Part shown: piece by piece, positions 47,065-60,800 of the stretch | Layout of the letters: the number at the start of each line of letters is the position of its first letter | How positions within the stretch are numbered: position 1 is the first letter of the stretch | Origin: Anisodus tanguticus | Lineage: Eukaryota > Streptophyta > Magnoliopsida > Solanales > Solanaceae | Length of the DNA: 64,000 nt | Reading direction: 5' to 3' | NCBI GenBank assembly: GCA_034509755.1 | Contig: CM067550.1 | Span: 16,919,001-16,983,000, forward strand | Position numbers and translations under genes: made by a program | The notes under the pieces: generated by a model | What the model was told of the DNA's origin: nothing | Databases searched by the model: none | Seen by the model: only the letters and a program-made list of their open reading frames with translations

Positions 47065-47981
47065 TGAAGGGTGTCAAAGGCTATGGAATGTAAAAGCAAG
47101 AGATAAAAAATATCGGATGCCAATTCTGTTTCCTAATGTCGGCGATAACGTCGCCTGACACAAGTGACAACACTTTGATAAAACAGAAAACCTTTAAGAG
47201 TAAAATGTGGCGGAAAAAATAAAGAACACAAAGGTTTATATTTTCATAAGTTATTTGTTGATATAACTTATGATGGTCAATGAACAGAAGTATTGTATAT
47301 ATATTATATACAAATTACAAATTTATTTCTTTACAGATTTACAATATGAAATGGAAAAGAATTAAAAGTTGAAGTCGCAGATGACTTCTACTTGAAAAAT
47401 CTAACTACGTAGACATAGATAACCTCTCATTACAATCGCTCCATAGAAAACTAATCTAGAATCTAAATAGCAATTGTAATGTTGGACAGAATGTTGTCGA
47501 CACACTCAGGCAACACCTGTGATCCAAATTTCTGAGTTGAAATCCCGAGAGCTCTCTTGGTATTTTTGCAATCTGATTCTGGATGATCGATTCACTGTGG
47601 CCTCTCTATTTATAGTAGAGTGTCTTCCTTGAAAAGCTCATTGATCAGTTGAGGAGGTTGAGGGAAAGGTGGGTAGCTGGTGTGTTTGTTGGAGAAGATC
47701 ATGGAGTCAAAATCTCAACAACTTTGACTTGTTCTTCACTCAACTTCTTCCCCAAGCTTTGACTCTTTCTGCCACGTTTTACACAGCTTCAATTCACCAA
47801 GCCTAAGTCATTTTTATCCCACAGTAAAATATTACTGCTTACCTTGAAGTAAGGCAAAATTATTATATAAAAATGTTGGTCTGAATGTTGTGATATTTTT
47901 CCCAACATTTTATGCATTCAACAACAGTAATTCAGAGGATATGTTGGGTCAAATGTCACAATACCAAACCCAACATTAACA
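47065..47981 (-). repeat. TE5 5' LTR (917 bp)
   Basis: TGTTAATGTTGGG...CCCTTCA on the - strand; intact partner of the interrupted 3' LTR. TATA box CTATAAATAGAGAGG on the - strand near 47605. Confidence 0.85.
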
Positions 47982-48918
47982 ATTTTGATTTTGAGAGAAA
48001 CGTCCTATGTGTTCTGTTTTAGAATTACCCTTTAACCTGTTCCACTACAACTTTTAAAAACCTTAATACTCTTACTTTAGATACAAAAAAAAAAAAAAAA
48101 AACCTTTGAAGTGCGTTGTCATGTAGAATCCTATAACATCTAGCTATTTCCTTTTATAAGGTAAAAGAATTTTATTCATGATGGGAAGAAAATAACATCA
48201 AGCATTCATATTGAACTTGTTCTTCAGTTTAGGCCTATCAATATCTTTTATTCAATTGAGCCTTCAAAGACATTCATCAAGCAATTGGAGAATGATAACA
48301 CTCCAAAGAAATCAAAAGTTTACAGTCAATCACTTATCACCTTAAACAAATTAATTAACAAGAATTATCCGCGAAATGAGAAGAAAACAATTGGTACATG
48401 CACCTCAACTATAATATTTCAACTAGAAGTTAACTCTAAAATCAAGAGAAGAAGAGACATGATATCAGGGTACTTCTAGGGCTTCTTAAGACGAAACCAC
48501 ATTAGAATTATGCTAATTATTTAGCACCCGCATATTGCAAATTTAAGCTTGTAGAATTTGATACTATTTGAATAAAGAGGGATAGATAGATAAGACCTTT
48601 TAGTTCAACTGGCGGAAGCAATCGAATTTAGGAATCTGATAGAAGCGCGCAGTCTAGGGCTGAGTTACTATAATCAATTGCAAGACAAAATTGTGAGTTC
48701 GTGACATGTTTTACATGTTTTCACTAATAATTATAGAAGACAATAACAGAGAATTATCTCGAGTGAACAATACGTATTCCACTCTCCATTGGGATCGTTG
48801 GATTGACGAGCATCCAGGCCCAAGCCAAATTGACAATTACTCAGCCATTTCTTGGCCCTAAGGCCTGATATATTATTATTTGGGGCCTAAGGTTGGCAAA
48901 TATGGGCATCCGGCCATA
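47982..48918. other. gene-free stretch between TE5 and TE6
   Basis: Contains an A18 run (about 48086-48103) that may mark an old retroposed end, and a 64-codon open frame at 48285-48479 without recognisable features. Otherwise featureless. Confidence 0.45.
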
Positions 48919-48924
48919 GGAGAT

Positions 48925-49502
48925 TGTTGGAGATAAATCCGCCATAGAAATAATATTCACGGTAATAAATGCGGAATAATAATGTAGCACCTGTATACAG
49001 TAATCAACAAAAGAGCAATAATGATATCAAGATTTTTACGTGGAAAACCCTTCTAAATAATGAGAAAACCCATGGGCCCTAGAGGAGCAAAGTAATCCAC
49101 TATAATGAGAAATTTTACATTGGTAGTCCCGATTACAATACTCCGAAGACTACTACACACTAAAAAAAATAACCCTCTTTTGATTTTCCCACCCCACTAC
49201 AATATCACTCACTCTCTTTTTCTCACAGACTATTCTTATCTGTGAAACTCCCTCACTTTTCACTCTTTCTGTTGGTGTACAAAATGAGAAGAAGAGGCTC
49301 CTATTTATGGGAAGAGTGACTACTATTTCAGCCCATCAAAGGGCATGTGGTGTTGCAACTTGCTGGAGCAATTTGCCAATTTGCATCCTTTGCAACTTGT
49401 TACCAAAATAAGTTTTGGTCATAACCTGTTATGGTAACTTGTTCCCTTATTCTTTTTCATTTTTTTTCATTTTTATTTGTTTAATGGGTATGGATCCCAT
49501 CA
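48925..49502 (-). repeat. TE6 3' LTR
   Basis: TGATGGGATCC...TCCAACA on the - strand. TATA-like CCATAAATAGGAGCC near 49308 (- strand); the other LTR has CTATAAATAGGAGCC. Confidence 0.85.
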
Positions 49503-49549
49503 ATCTCTCCCTTCAGATCCATTCACTGGAAGGAGGTAATATTGGACTT

Positions 49550-52500
49550 CTAATTTGAGTGCATGCCGACAAGTTCTTTGCATAATTCAAACGTGTCCCT
49601 TGGTACCACCTTGGTCAGCATATCTACAGGATTCTCACTTGTAGAAATCTTCAAGACTTGTAGAGATTCATTCTCTATCATTACCCGAATCCAGTGATAT
49701 CTCACGTCAATGTGTTTCGTTCTTGCATGGTACAATGTATTCTTGCTCAGGTCTATTGCACTTTGACTGTCACAATAGATGACATACTCCGTCTGATACA
49801 AGTCAAGCTCTTGAAGGAATCGCTTTAGCCATATTATATCCTTGCCAGCTTCAGTAGCGACAATATACCCTGCTTCAGTTGTAGAGAGTGTAACACACTT
49901 CTGCAACCTCGATTGCCATGATATAGCTTCCCCTAAAAAAGTAAATAAATATTCAGTAGTGGATTTTCTGTTATCAAGGTCACCTGCTATATCAACATCT
50001 GTATAGCACTTCAAGATTGGATCAAATCCTCCTAAACACAAACAGTCTCATGCGGTACCTCTTAGGTACCTTAGTATCCACTTGCCTTCTTCCCAGTGTT
50101 CTTTTCCAGGATTTTCAAAAATCATGCTGACAATACCAACTGCGTGAACAATATCAGGTCTTGTGCATACCATTACATATATCAAACTTCTGACCGTTGT
50201 GGAATAAGAAACTTTGGTCATGCTCTCATTCTCCTATTTTATTGTAGGACACATCTGCTTGCTCAATTTCATATGACTAGCAAGAGGCATGCTGACTAGC
50301 TTAGCATTCTTCATATTGAAGCGATCCAGTACACGTTCAATGTACTTCTCCTAAGATAGCCAGAACTATCTACTTGTTCATTTTCGAACAATGTTTATTC
50401 CCAGAATTTGTTATGCTGGGTCCAAGTCCTTCATATTAAATGACTTAGACAAGTCTCCCTTCAACTTGTCAATCAACTCCTTGTCTTGTCCTACAATTAA
50501 CATGTCATTCACATACAACAACAAAATAATAAAGTTGTTGTCAGAAAATCTTTTGAAGTATACACACAGATCAATATAGGTCTTTGTGTAAATTTAACTT
50601 TTCATGAATGAGTCAAACTTCTTGTATAACTGCCTTGGTGCCTACTTCAACCCATAAAGACTCTTATTCAATTTGCATATCACGTGTTTCTTTACGAATA
50701 TTTCAAATCCTTCTGGTTGCTCATATAAATCTCAGTTTTCCAAATCTCCTTGAAGAAATGCAGTTTTTAAGTCCAACTGCTCCACTTTAAGATCTAGGTT
50801 AGCTGGTAAGCTCAAAATAGTTTGAATAGAACTCATTTTGACAACAAGTGATAAAATTTTGTCAAAATCAATACCTTTCTTCTGTTCGAAGCCTTTGACC
50901 ACCAATCGAGCTTTGTATCTGACTAGCTTGTCATTTTCATCTTTCTTGAGTTTAAAAACCCATTTACATTTGAGCGGTCTTTTACCCTTTGAAAGTTCAA
51001 CCAGCTTGTACGTGCTATTTTTCTTTAGAGAATCTATCTCTTCTTACATAACCTTCTACTGGCTTTTTTTTAGATAGGACAACACCTTCTTAAGACTTTC
51101 TGGCTCCCCCTTATCACTAACAACTACATACTTTGAGGAAGAGTACTTGGATGACTCTATCTTTTGTCTTTCTGATCTCCTCAGAGGTTGAGATTGGTTT
51201 TCTTCCTGAGTAGGGTACTCCACTTGCCCCCCTGCTTGACAACCTCATAAATTATTTTTCTGCACTTGTGGAATGATTAGAAATAGAAGGAATGGTAACC
51301 AGGTTAGAGACTGTACCATTATTTTTCTTGTCCTTTTCCGATAGATCATCAACAGTTTCAACTTCACTTTCTCGGAAGATTACATATCCACTTTTGATGA
51401 CCTTCTTCTTTACAAGATCCCATAATATGTACCCGAACTATTTATCTTCATATCCTATGAATATGCAGCGAACAAATTTATCATCCAGCTTCGCTCTTGC
51501 TCCTTCAGTACATATGCAAAAGCTCTACAACCGAACACCTTCAGATGTGAATATGACACCTCCTTGTTAGCCCAAACTCTCTCTGGAATGTCAAACTCAA
51601 TGCAACTGATGGAATCTTATTGATCAGGTAACATGTTATCTGAACTGCTTCACTCCAGAATGACTTAGTCAGTTTAGCCATTCTGAGCATGTTTCTCACT
51701 TTCTCAACAATAATGTGATTCATCTTCTCAGCTACACTATTAATATTTTGTTGTGGGGTTTCAAGAACTGTCTTTTCATGTCTTATCTCATGACTTGAAT
51801 ATTACTCTCCAAATTCCATTAAGGTGTACTTACCTCAATTGTCAATTTGGAGACACTTTATCTTACGACATGTCTCCCTTTCCACTAAAGCATGAAATTT
51901 CTGGAAAACTTGAAACACATAATATTTGATTTTCAAGATATAAACCCATAAATTTTGTGAATTGCATCATCAATAAAAGTAACAAAGTATTTATTACCAT
52001 CCATCGATTCTACCTCCATTAGACCACAAACATCAGAATATACCAAATCAAGTATATTTAATATTCTTTATGACGATGTCTGAAATGAAACTCTATGCTG
52101 CTTACCAAATAGGCAGTAGTCACATGATTTTGCCGTTGTATCTTTGAAAAAGATATGACTGATTTCTTGGCAAGAATCTGTAATCCTTTCTCGCTCATAT
52201 GATCAATTCTTCTATGCCACAAATTAGTAGAAATCTCATCTCGAGCAGCGTTCAATTCACCTCGGCATATTTTTGCATTTTTCCTGTACAACGTACCACA
52301 AGCAACTCCCTTTGCAATCACCAACGATCCCTTGGTGAGTCTTCATTTTTTATGTGTAAAATAGTTCTCATATCCAGCTCGGTCCAAAGCAATCTCTGAG
52401 ATCAAGTTCAGCCGCAAATCAGGTACATGGCGCACGTCCTTCAGAATCAATGTGCATATGACATTTGTCTTGATATAAATGTATGTGATCCCTGCAATCT

Positions 52501-53489
52501 TCGAGTAACTTGTGTTACCCATTTTCACAGTGCCAAAATCACCTGCTACATATCTGTAGAAAAGATGATTTATTTGTGTGGCATGGTAAGATGTTCTTGT
52601 ATCAACCACCCATTCCAACTCTACACCTGCCAAGTGCATGCATTCTTCTTCCTCATTTATGAAGATAACAAAATTATCATGGTTTTGCAATATGGCAGTT
52701 GTATTGTCGTCGTTCTATTGGCCACTACTTTCACCTTTGCCCCTTTTTAGATTTGGACAGTCTCTTTTGAATTGACCTGGTTGATCGCAATTGTAGCAAT
52801 TTCTGACTCTTGATTTGAATAGATTTTTGGACTTCCCACGAGCTCCAGATCTACCATAATTGCTCGAACTCCTTTGATAACTCATGTATATACTTTCTGT
52901 GATGAGAGCATGTTCGTGGTTTTCAGGCCTCTTTCTCATCTTCTCATTGAGTAGAAGAGCTGATTTAATATCCTTCAGCTCAATGGAGGCTTTACCATGC
53001 AAGACGGTTGTTACCAAATTATCATAAGAAGATTTTAACGAGTTCAGGAGCACGATGGCTTTATCTTCCTCATCTATCTTTACTCCAAGATTTGCTAGTT
53101 GCGTAATTAGTCCATTAGGCACATTTAAGTGTGACAAATATTTCGTATCTTCACCCATATGTAGGGCATATAATTGCTTCTTTAGGTACAATTTATTTGT
53201 CAATGTCTTGGACATGTATAGATTTTCTACCTTTGTCCAAATTTCACATGCGCTCTTTTCATCGATTATGTTATTGACCACATCATCTGTTAAGTGCAAC
53301 CTGATTGCACTAGCTGCCTTTTATCCATTTCTTCCAATCCTCAAGTTTCATGGATTCAGGCTTTTTGGATTTGTCGCCTAGTGCCTTGTGTAATCCTTGT
53401 TGGATGAGGAGATCTCTCATCCTTCATTGCCATGTTGAAAAATTGCTAGGACCATTAAATTTTTCTACCTCATACTTTACTCCGGATAT
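49550..53489 (-). pseudogene. TE6 gag-pol, frame-disrupted
   Basis: The expected gag start codon at 53489-53487 reads ATA instead of ATG (followed by SGVKYEVEKFNG). Gag continues in 53299-52715 with the knuckle CYNCDQPGQFKRDC. The protease frame (52690-52343) reads EWVVDTRTSYHAT: Arg lies where the family has Ala or Gly after DT, next to the catalytic Asp. The integrase zinc part is at 52324 (LWHRRIDHMSEKGLQILAKK), and a later integrase part is at 51723 (IIVEKVRNMLRMAKL). RT between 51000 and 50400 is broken by stops. RNase H is the intact 163-residue frame 50041-49550 (TLSTTEAGYIVATEAGKDIIWL, YCDSQSAIDLSKN, NPVDMLTKVV). Confidence 0.9.
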
Positions 53490-53563
53490 TTTTCTCCGAG
53501 TATAGTACTATAGATCGTGAACGGTATCTATGTGAATGAGCAGAACCTGGTTCTGATACCAGT

Positions 53564-54112
53564 TGTTGGGGATAAACTTGCCACAGAAATAATATTCACG
53601 GTAATAAATGCGAAATAATAACGTAGCATCGTGAAACAATATTCAACAAAAGAGCAATATTGACACCAAGATTTTTTCGTGAAAAACTCTTCTGAATAAG
53701 GGAAAAACAACGTGCTCTAAATGAGCAAAGTAATCCACTATAATGAGGAATTTTACACTGATCGTCCCTAGTACAATACTCCGATCACCACTACACAATT
53801 AAAAGAAATAACCCTCTTTTGATTTTTCACTTCACTACAATATCGCTCACTCTGTTTTCCTCACAGACTATTCTTATCGGTGAAACTCCCTCACTTTTCT
53901 CTTTCTATTGGTGTACAAAATGAGAAGAAGAGGCTCCTATTTATAGGAAGAGTGGCCACTATTTCAGCCAATCAAAGAGCCTGTGGTGTTGCAACTTGCT
54001 GGAGCAAATTGCCAATTTGCATCCTTTGAAAACAAGTTTTGGTCATAACCTGTTATGGCAACTTGTTCCCTATTCTTTTTCATTTTTATTTGATTAATGG
54101 GTGTATATCCCA
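53564..54112 (-). repeat. TE6 5' LTR
   Basis: Partner of 48925-49502. Its outer end is TGGGATATAC instead of TGATGGGATCC, i.e. the first three bases of the family terminus are lost. CTATAAATAGGAGCC is at about 53945. Confidence 0.85.
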
Positions 54113-54118
54113 GGAGAT

Positions 54119-54771
54119 ATATGACCATTAAGCGATGTGGGAATAAATGAGATCTCTTTATTCCTTATTAAGATATGGAGTTCGTGCTTTAAAAATAAAG
54201 AAATCCTTTATATGTAGAGCTTTATCCTTTAATGAGTCATATACAATACGTAATTAAATTAATTGTGCTAGTGAATTCTGATTATCAAATGACTTAAAAA
54301 ATTGAACACATATCGGCTTGACATGGATGCTATGTCAAGATAAAAAATATATGGACTTGATCGATATTAGGAAACCCTGAACTTGTAAAGAAATTCATAT
54401 TACACATCTTAACTAACTCAATGATCTATTACAAACCCCAAGTTCTAAAAATGGGTCTAGACCTCTTATGTTACCACATGTTATCACGCCTCAAATTCTG
54501 AGATGACACATGACACGACATTTGATGCTTCTAACTTAAATTGAGTTAACCAACTAAACATATTTACCCATATCCATGATAAATTAATGCATGTTAAACC
54601 TAGGAAAATATTCATTTTTGCAATAATTGAATCATGTGATGCATTAGCCAAATCATAATCTTGTACACTTACAATATGTGTGCATGATAATATAAAGATT
54701 CATGGAATAATAACTATCCCTCCAACAATAGGTCATGAAACCTCAATGATAAAATATACGAATACAACGAG
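54119..54771. other. gene-free stretch between TE6 and TE7
   Basis: AT-rich intergenic sequence; no ORF or repeat end was recognised. Confidence 0.5.
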
Positions 54772-54776
54772 CACAT

Positions 54777-56304
54777 TGAAAGTATATTTATGTCTTAGAG
54801 ACAATCTGTATTAGGACAAATGTACTTTATACACATTCATATTATTATTAATGTGCATCCCTTGAGCTTGCGTTGTCATTAATAGAGTGAGATATTTTAT
54901 GATAGAGCGTAATTCTTAAAATAGCCTCGACTAATGATCATCGAGAATGGGATATCGATGATGTGTGATAAGTCGACATGTGGTCTGCATCACATCCTTA
55001 GAGGATGTAGTATGTCTCACCTGCTACGAGTAATGGTTACTCGTGATGGACACATGGATACTTTGGAAGTATTGGTATACCCTGCTGATATACTGTTTGT
55101 TATACTTGTCTAACGTATGATCAACGTATGGGAGATAGAAGTCCTTAGACTTGAGGTCAATACGCGCCTTATCTACAAAGTAATGTACTTTGATCCCTTC
55201 CTAAGCTCAAATGCCTTGTAGGTTGAGATACGACTTGTATTGGGTATATTACGATGTGGATTGAAGGTGGTAGTTGAGCCAAGATTAGGATTCATTCCTC
55301 GAATGTATGTTCGAGAGAACACTCGGATTCTCAGTGATATTAGGTTGACTAAGTCGTTGGCCAATGCAATAGACATATTTAGAATATGGTCTAGTCGTCG
55401 ACTAATATAGATGAGATACAATGATTAAGCCATTTGGATAGACACTTGACAAATCCTAAGCTTGATCGGGTGTGTTGTGAATGAAAGAATTTTATCTTAC
55501 CACATAAAGGTTAAGTTTACTGGATTCGCGTAAACGCACTTCACATATTGAGTTCGTCTTCCGGCGCCGTCTAGGAGTTCCGCGTAGACCTTAATTTGAT
55601 TAATGTCAATATGAGAAGGCCTATAGGGTCACACTATGTCGATTGTCCATTTTGATCAAAGGATGTATTGAGAGAGTAATTAAAATGTTTGATTTGGAAT
55701 CGAGACATTTAAATGAATAATGATTACATTAATTAAGTCAAAATTGGATTTTGGATTTAATTAAGAATGCACAAAAGTTAAATCGAGGCAGTGCAAGTGC
55801 ACGTCGAGCACCGCGACGCCCATACCCTAGGGCCGCAGTGTAGTGCATAAATTCATCAAGCGTCGCAGCGCCCATACCCTAGGGTCATGGCGCCTCTGCG
55901 TCGATTTTGGGCCAGGCCCAATGTCAAACTCTAATCTGGTTTTTGATCTAATTTTCAACTATAAATAGAGGCATTCACTTTTAATATCTAAACCAATTTT
56001 CAGAATAAGATTCTAAGCCTTAGAAACTTAGAATAAAATACTTTCTCGAACCTCTGCCGGATTTCCTAGCTTTCCGAAGGAGGAGTACATTGAAGCTTGG
56101 AGCTTGAAAATTGAAAGGGCAATAGCGTGTGCACCAAACAGTAGAAAAAGACTCCAGATTTTCCAAATTGTAAGTATATGTTTTATATTACAAGTTCCAT
56201 TGTTGTATAATCATATCAGAATTATTGTTGGGGTAAGTAAGAATCAAAATTTTAAACTTTCGTTGTGCCTTACTTATATGCTTTGTACCCAACAAAACCC
56301 TTCA
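54777..56304 (+). repeat. TE7 5' LTR
   Basis: TGAAAGTATATTTATG...CCCTTCA. TATA box CTATAAATAGAGGC at about 55958-55972. A GC-rich 'gcaccgcgacgccc' patch (55805-55905) has a duplicated 'gcccataccctaggg'. Compared with the 3' LTR it lacks about 65 bp after 'attattaatg'. Confidence 0.9.
55958..55972 (+). promoter_or_regulatory. TATA box of the TE7 5' LTR
   Basis: CTATAAATAGAGGC is a canonical plant TATA box with matching context in both LTRs (second copy near 63216). It is expected to set the start of the retroelement transcript about 30 bp downstream. Confidence 0.6.
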
Positions 56305-57830
56305 GTGGTATCAAGAGCTCAGGCTGGTTCAATGGTTATATAACAATTGAATAGAATAATAATATGGGTTAAACATAAAATTGGACTAAAACGAGGTTTC
56401 TTGAATTCCTACGTATCTTGAACAAATGTTGACCTTTTGATGTTATCCTAAATTATCTCCTATGCTAACTCGAGGAAGTCATTCTAATCTAACTCGAACT
56501 AAGCCAAAGTGCGTTGTCCGGCTCATTGCATGGTGCACGGCTAAGAACGAGTAAGAACGGATGATGGTCGAATGGGAGTTATTTATAATGGTGGGTGATG
56601 ATTAAGGACATGTGAATTGATCCCTAAATTGGTTTAGGGGTTGAATGATTTTTTGAAAATTAACACAGAAACGTTTGTCAGGACGTCGGCGTCGCGGCGC
56701 TGATACGTCATTTTGGAAAATATGAACTCACCGGACAACAGGCGTCGCGACTCCATGGTGGAGCGTCGCGACGCTAATGCATTTGCAGAAGCAGAAATGT
56801 TTCTGCCTCTGCAGCGCCGTGGCGCCAATGCAAATATCCAGAAGCCGAAAGGCTACTGCCTTAGTGGCACCGCGGCGCTAATCAATAGCGCCGCGGCCCC
56901 ACATGTCCAGAAGCAAAAAAAAAATCGAGTTCGGAATGTTTAACCCAAGATTATTATTAAACAATATATTATTTGATAAGTATACTGTTTATGTGCTAAA
57001 TGTCAAAATGTTTGTCATTTACATTTCTAGAATAGTGTCCGCTATAAATGTCTGGGCAGACGGCGCCCAGTGTTTGATTAAACCTTCTTCTATCATGCAT
57101 ATTGGGTTGACGGTTCCCAAATTATATGTGTTATTAGTTTTGCATGATGCTGAGATGTCATATTGGATGTGGCATTAAAGTATTGATCTTGGTTAGAACC
57201 CTGTATTAAAATATTCCCCAAAACATTAAATACAAGTCTAAATTAAACGCGTCGTCCATTATAATTGTTAGAGTGCAAAATCCTCTTCGGTGATACGAGT
57301 ATTTATGCCAAAGCATTTTCTCTAAGTCTATGAGGACCCAGACTCTTTCATAGATGTGTTTTAACGTAAAAGCAAAAGATAATCTTTTGTGGGTATTTAC
57401 ACCAAAGTGTTTGCTCACAAAGGCCAAGTTTGCTTAGATACATAAACACAGTCGTGTAATGGGGTTGACTTGCTTAGACAAATCTTGAGGCCAAAGTGTC
57501 GGACTAATCTAAGAGCGCAAGATTAAATGTAATAATTTGATCAACCAAGAGTTGCGAATAAGTTTTGCAATTGGTTTAGAACTTACCAAGATATGTTGTT
57601 GAAGTTATCAGTCAAAGCAAACACGAAGATAACATAGACTTGGATCTTGGCCCATTATGACCTAAAATAATGTAGGTCCATATTCTACCATGGGGTCGTA
57701 GAAGTATGTTAAAATAGTAGGAGCTAATTAAATAAAATGCCTTGTTGATTAGCCTAAATGAATGTGTATAATAGGAAATAGATTTTGAATTTGATTTCCG
57801 GTCTATCTAATTTTTCAGATTGTATAAAAG
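56305..57830 (+). other. TE7 leader (untranslated, 1.5 kb)
   Basis: Begins with the primer-binding site. The 56690-56900 part is rich in 'gcgtcgcgacgct' and 'gcgccgcggcg' words spaced through it; the ORF at 56713-56943 is a by-product of this composition. No protein domain was recognised. Confidence 0.6.
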
Positions 57831-60800
57831 ATGTCGAGTTTGTCGTTGAAAATGTTGATTGAGATGAATAAACTTACTGGACCAAACTACCTTGACTGAT
57901 TAAGGAATTTGCGAATAGTGTTGAGATAGGACAAAATTGAATACGTGTTGGACACAGTGTTCCCAACGGTCCCTGCGACAGATTATGAAGAATATGCCTC
58001 ATTTGACAAAGATGTTTACCAAAAACATCTAGATGATGCCACTTCGGCACAATGCGTTATGTTGTCTTCCATGTCTATGGAACTTCAGAGACAGCACGAG
58101 AACATGGGGCCTAATGAGATGCTCGAACACGTGAAGAGCCTCTATGACTCTCAATCCCAGACAATGGAATATGAGTTGCTAATAGAACTCTTCAAGCGTA
58201 AGCTCAATGAAGGGGGCCCGGTCTCGCAGCATGTGCTAAAGATGATAGGGCTGAAAGAGAGGCTTGCATCGATTGGAACGAAGCTTGAAAATAATGTCGC
58301 TACCACACTCATCCTAAACTCTCTCCCTCGTTCCTTTGAGAACTTCAACATGAATGGAACGAAGGCGACCTTTCCGGAGCTGCACAACATGCTAAAGACC
58401 TTTGAGTCCTCCACTTCCAAAGGCAAAGTTGTGCTCATGGTGAGCTCTTCTAGCCGACCCAAGCCGAAAGGCAAGGATTGGCACAAAAAGAAGGGCAAGG
58501 CAATCGCTGCGCCTACAGCTATGAAGCCAAGGGGAGGTGTAAAGAAGAAGGAGAACGTGGCTAAGGATGAGTGCCTCAACTATCATAGGAAAGGGCATTG
58601 GAAAAAGGACTGCACGACACCAGGAGGAGGAAAAGCACCAGGTGCTCCTACCTTTGGTGGACAATGTATGTACGTCATTGAAATAAATATGTCTATAAAC
58701 AACTCTCATTCCTGGGTATTGGATACCGCTTGTGGCTCACACATTTGTACAAATGTGCAGGGGCTAACTGATAGCAAGAAGGTTGGACCAAGAGAGGTAG
58801 ACCTACGCGTTGGAAATGGAGCACGGGTGGATGCTGAGCGCGTAGGGACTTATAGATTAAATTTACCTTCCGGCTATTGTTTAGTGTTGAATGATTGTTT
58901 TTATATTTCCTCGTTAACGAGGAATATTATTTCTATCCCAGTGTTGGACATGGAGGGCTTTTCCTCGTATATTTTTAATGGCAGTCACGTACTGTCTTTT
59001 AATAATGTTATATATGGAACTGCTCCTCTTGTGGATGGATTATATATTTTGAACTGTAGCCGAGAGATATTCAATGTACAAAATAAATGAGTCAAGACAA
59101 GTAATAGAAACTCCACCTACCTATGGCACTGCAGACTTGGTCATATCAATTAATCAACGATAGCAAGATTGAGGAAGTTAGACTACCTCGAACCATTTGA
59201 CTTGGAGTCTTATGGTAACTGCGAATCTTGCTTGAGAGGAAAGATGACCAATAAACCACTTTCTGGGAAAGGTGTGCGAGCCAATGAGGTGCTTGAGTTG
59301 GTCCATACTGATGTATGTGGGCTATTCTCGACTCAAGCTAAAGGAGGCTTCCCATACTTCATCACTTTTACTGACGACTTCACAAGGTATGTATATGTGT
59401 ATCTTATGAGACATAAATATGAGGCCTTTGAGAAGTTCAAGGAGTACAAGTCGGAAGTAGAGAAGCAGCTTGCAACAAGTATCAAGACCCTTCGATCGGA
59501 TCGAGAGGGTGAGTACTTGAGCAAGGATTTTCTAGATTACTTAAAGCTACATGGGGTCCAATCTGAATGGACACCTCCAAGAACGCCACAGATGAATGGT
59601 GTTGCCGAAAGGAGAACCAGAACTTTATTGGATATGGTTTGATCCATGATGAGCTCCTCAACTCTACCGACATACCTTTGGGGACATGCTATACAAACCT
59701 CTATATATATTCTGAACAAGGTTCCCTCCAAGTCAGTAGAAAAGACACCCTATCAGATATGGTGTGGCAAGAAGCCAACTCTTAAACATATGAGACCCTG
59801 GAGTGCCCTGCATATGTCAAGAAGATGCTCACTGACAAGTTGGAATCTAAAAATGAGAAATGTTACTTCTGGGGTATCCAAAAGAAACTAAGGGATACTA
59901 CTTCTATCTTCCTGGAGAACATAAGGTCATTGTTTCCAGGAACGCAACTTTTCTTGAAGAAGAATATGTCTACAAGGAACATAGCTACACAGAGATAGAA
60001 CTTGAAGAAATTCAAGAGCCACAAGATAACACAGAAAATGAACCCTCGTCGAATGACCTAAACAAAGATTCAGTGGGAGTATCTAGTGAAGATTGGGTAC
60101 TTAGAGTACTCCCTTCAGCCAGTGGGAGTGTTGTGAGAGATAGTACAGAAATGCAAGGCTCTCATACACAACCAATGGAAGATGATACCATGGTTGTACA
60201 TCATTCCATACAGGAAATACATGAAAATGACATTTCTGAAAGCTCTCAAAGACCTTCTCATAGTTAGAATACAACGAATACGGAAGCTCAGAATACTCAA
60301 CTCCGTAGGACCACTAGGACTCGTCATCCACCTGAAAGACTTAATCTCCTTGTTGAAACACATAATGAGATAGATATTCCTGATGACGATGAACCTAAAA
60401 CCTACAGCGAAGCTATGTTAGACATTGATTCGCAGAGATGACAAGAAGCCAAGAAATCTGAGATGGACTCGATGTACATAAATCAAGTTTGGAACTTGGT
60501 TGATTTGCCAACAGGGGTTATACCCATAGGATGCAAATGGGTCTTCAAGAAGAAGATTGATGTATATGTCAAGGTATAGACTTATAAAGCAAGACTGGTG
60601 GCTAAATGTTATAATCAACGGCCTGGGGTCGATTATGATGAAACCTTTTCACATGTTGCTAAGATTAAGTCCATTCGGATTTTGCTTGCAATATCTGCAT
60701 ATTATGACTATGACATTTGGCCGATGGACGTCAAAACTGCATTCCTCAATGGTAATCTAGTTGAGGAAGTGTATATGAAACAAACTGAGGGTTTTTCAAT

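Larger units (their letters stand above)
33814..47981 (-). mobile_element. TE5: SIRE/Maximus-type Ty1/copia element with nested TE4
   Basis: Left (3') LTR 33814-33834 plus 39044-39942, interrupted by TE4; right (5') LTR 47065-47981. Own length without TE4 is about 8.96 kb. On the - strand the primer site TAGTATCAGAGCCAACAC (one mismatch from TGGTATCAGAGCC) follows the 5' LTR. A purine tract (AAAAAGGGGGAGA) precedes the 3' LTR. Large size, LTRs over 900 bp, a long gag with two CCHC-like knuckles, and an extra ORF after RNase H fit the SIRE lineage. Clean 5-bp duplications were not found (aattc / atttt). Confidence 0.85.
48919..54118 (-). mobile_element. TE6: Tnt1/Retrolyc-like Ty1/copia element
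   Basis: The element is 48925-54112 (5188 bp), flanked by ggagat (48919-48924 and 54113-54118; 5-6 bp TSD). LTRs 578 and 549 bp. The primer site TGGTATCAGAACCAGG lies just inside the 5' LTR (53562-53547). A purine tract CTGAAGGGAGAGAT precedes the 3' LTR. Length, LTR size and proteins match the Tnt1 family of tobacco/tomato very closely (gag with SGVKYEV and NNIIDEKSA; RNase H ending ELVGMHSN). Confidence 0.9.

Noticed and set aside
33814..47981. A 5-bp target duplication for TE5
   Set aside because: Flanks read aattc and atttt; they do not match well enough to claim a TSD, so the borders are taken from the LTR ends only.
48285..48479. 64-codon ORF between TE5 and TE6
   Set aside because: Short, low complexity (Lys/Asn-rich), no supporting context.
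58151..58709. - strand ORFs of 142 and 105 codons in TE7
   Set aside because: Antisense shadows of the TE7 gag frame.
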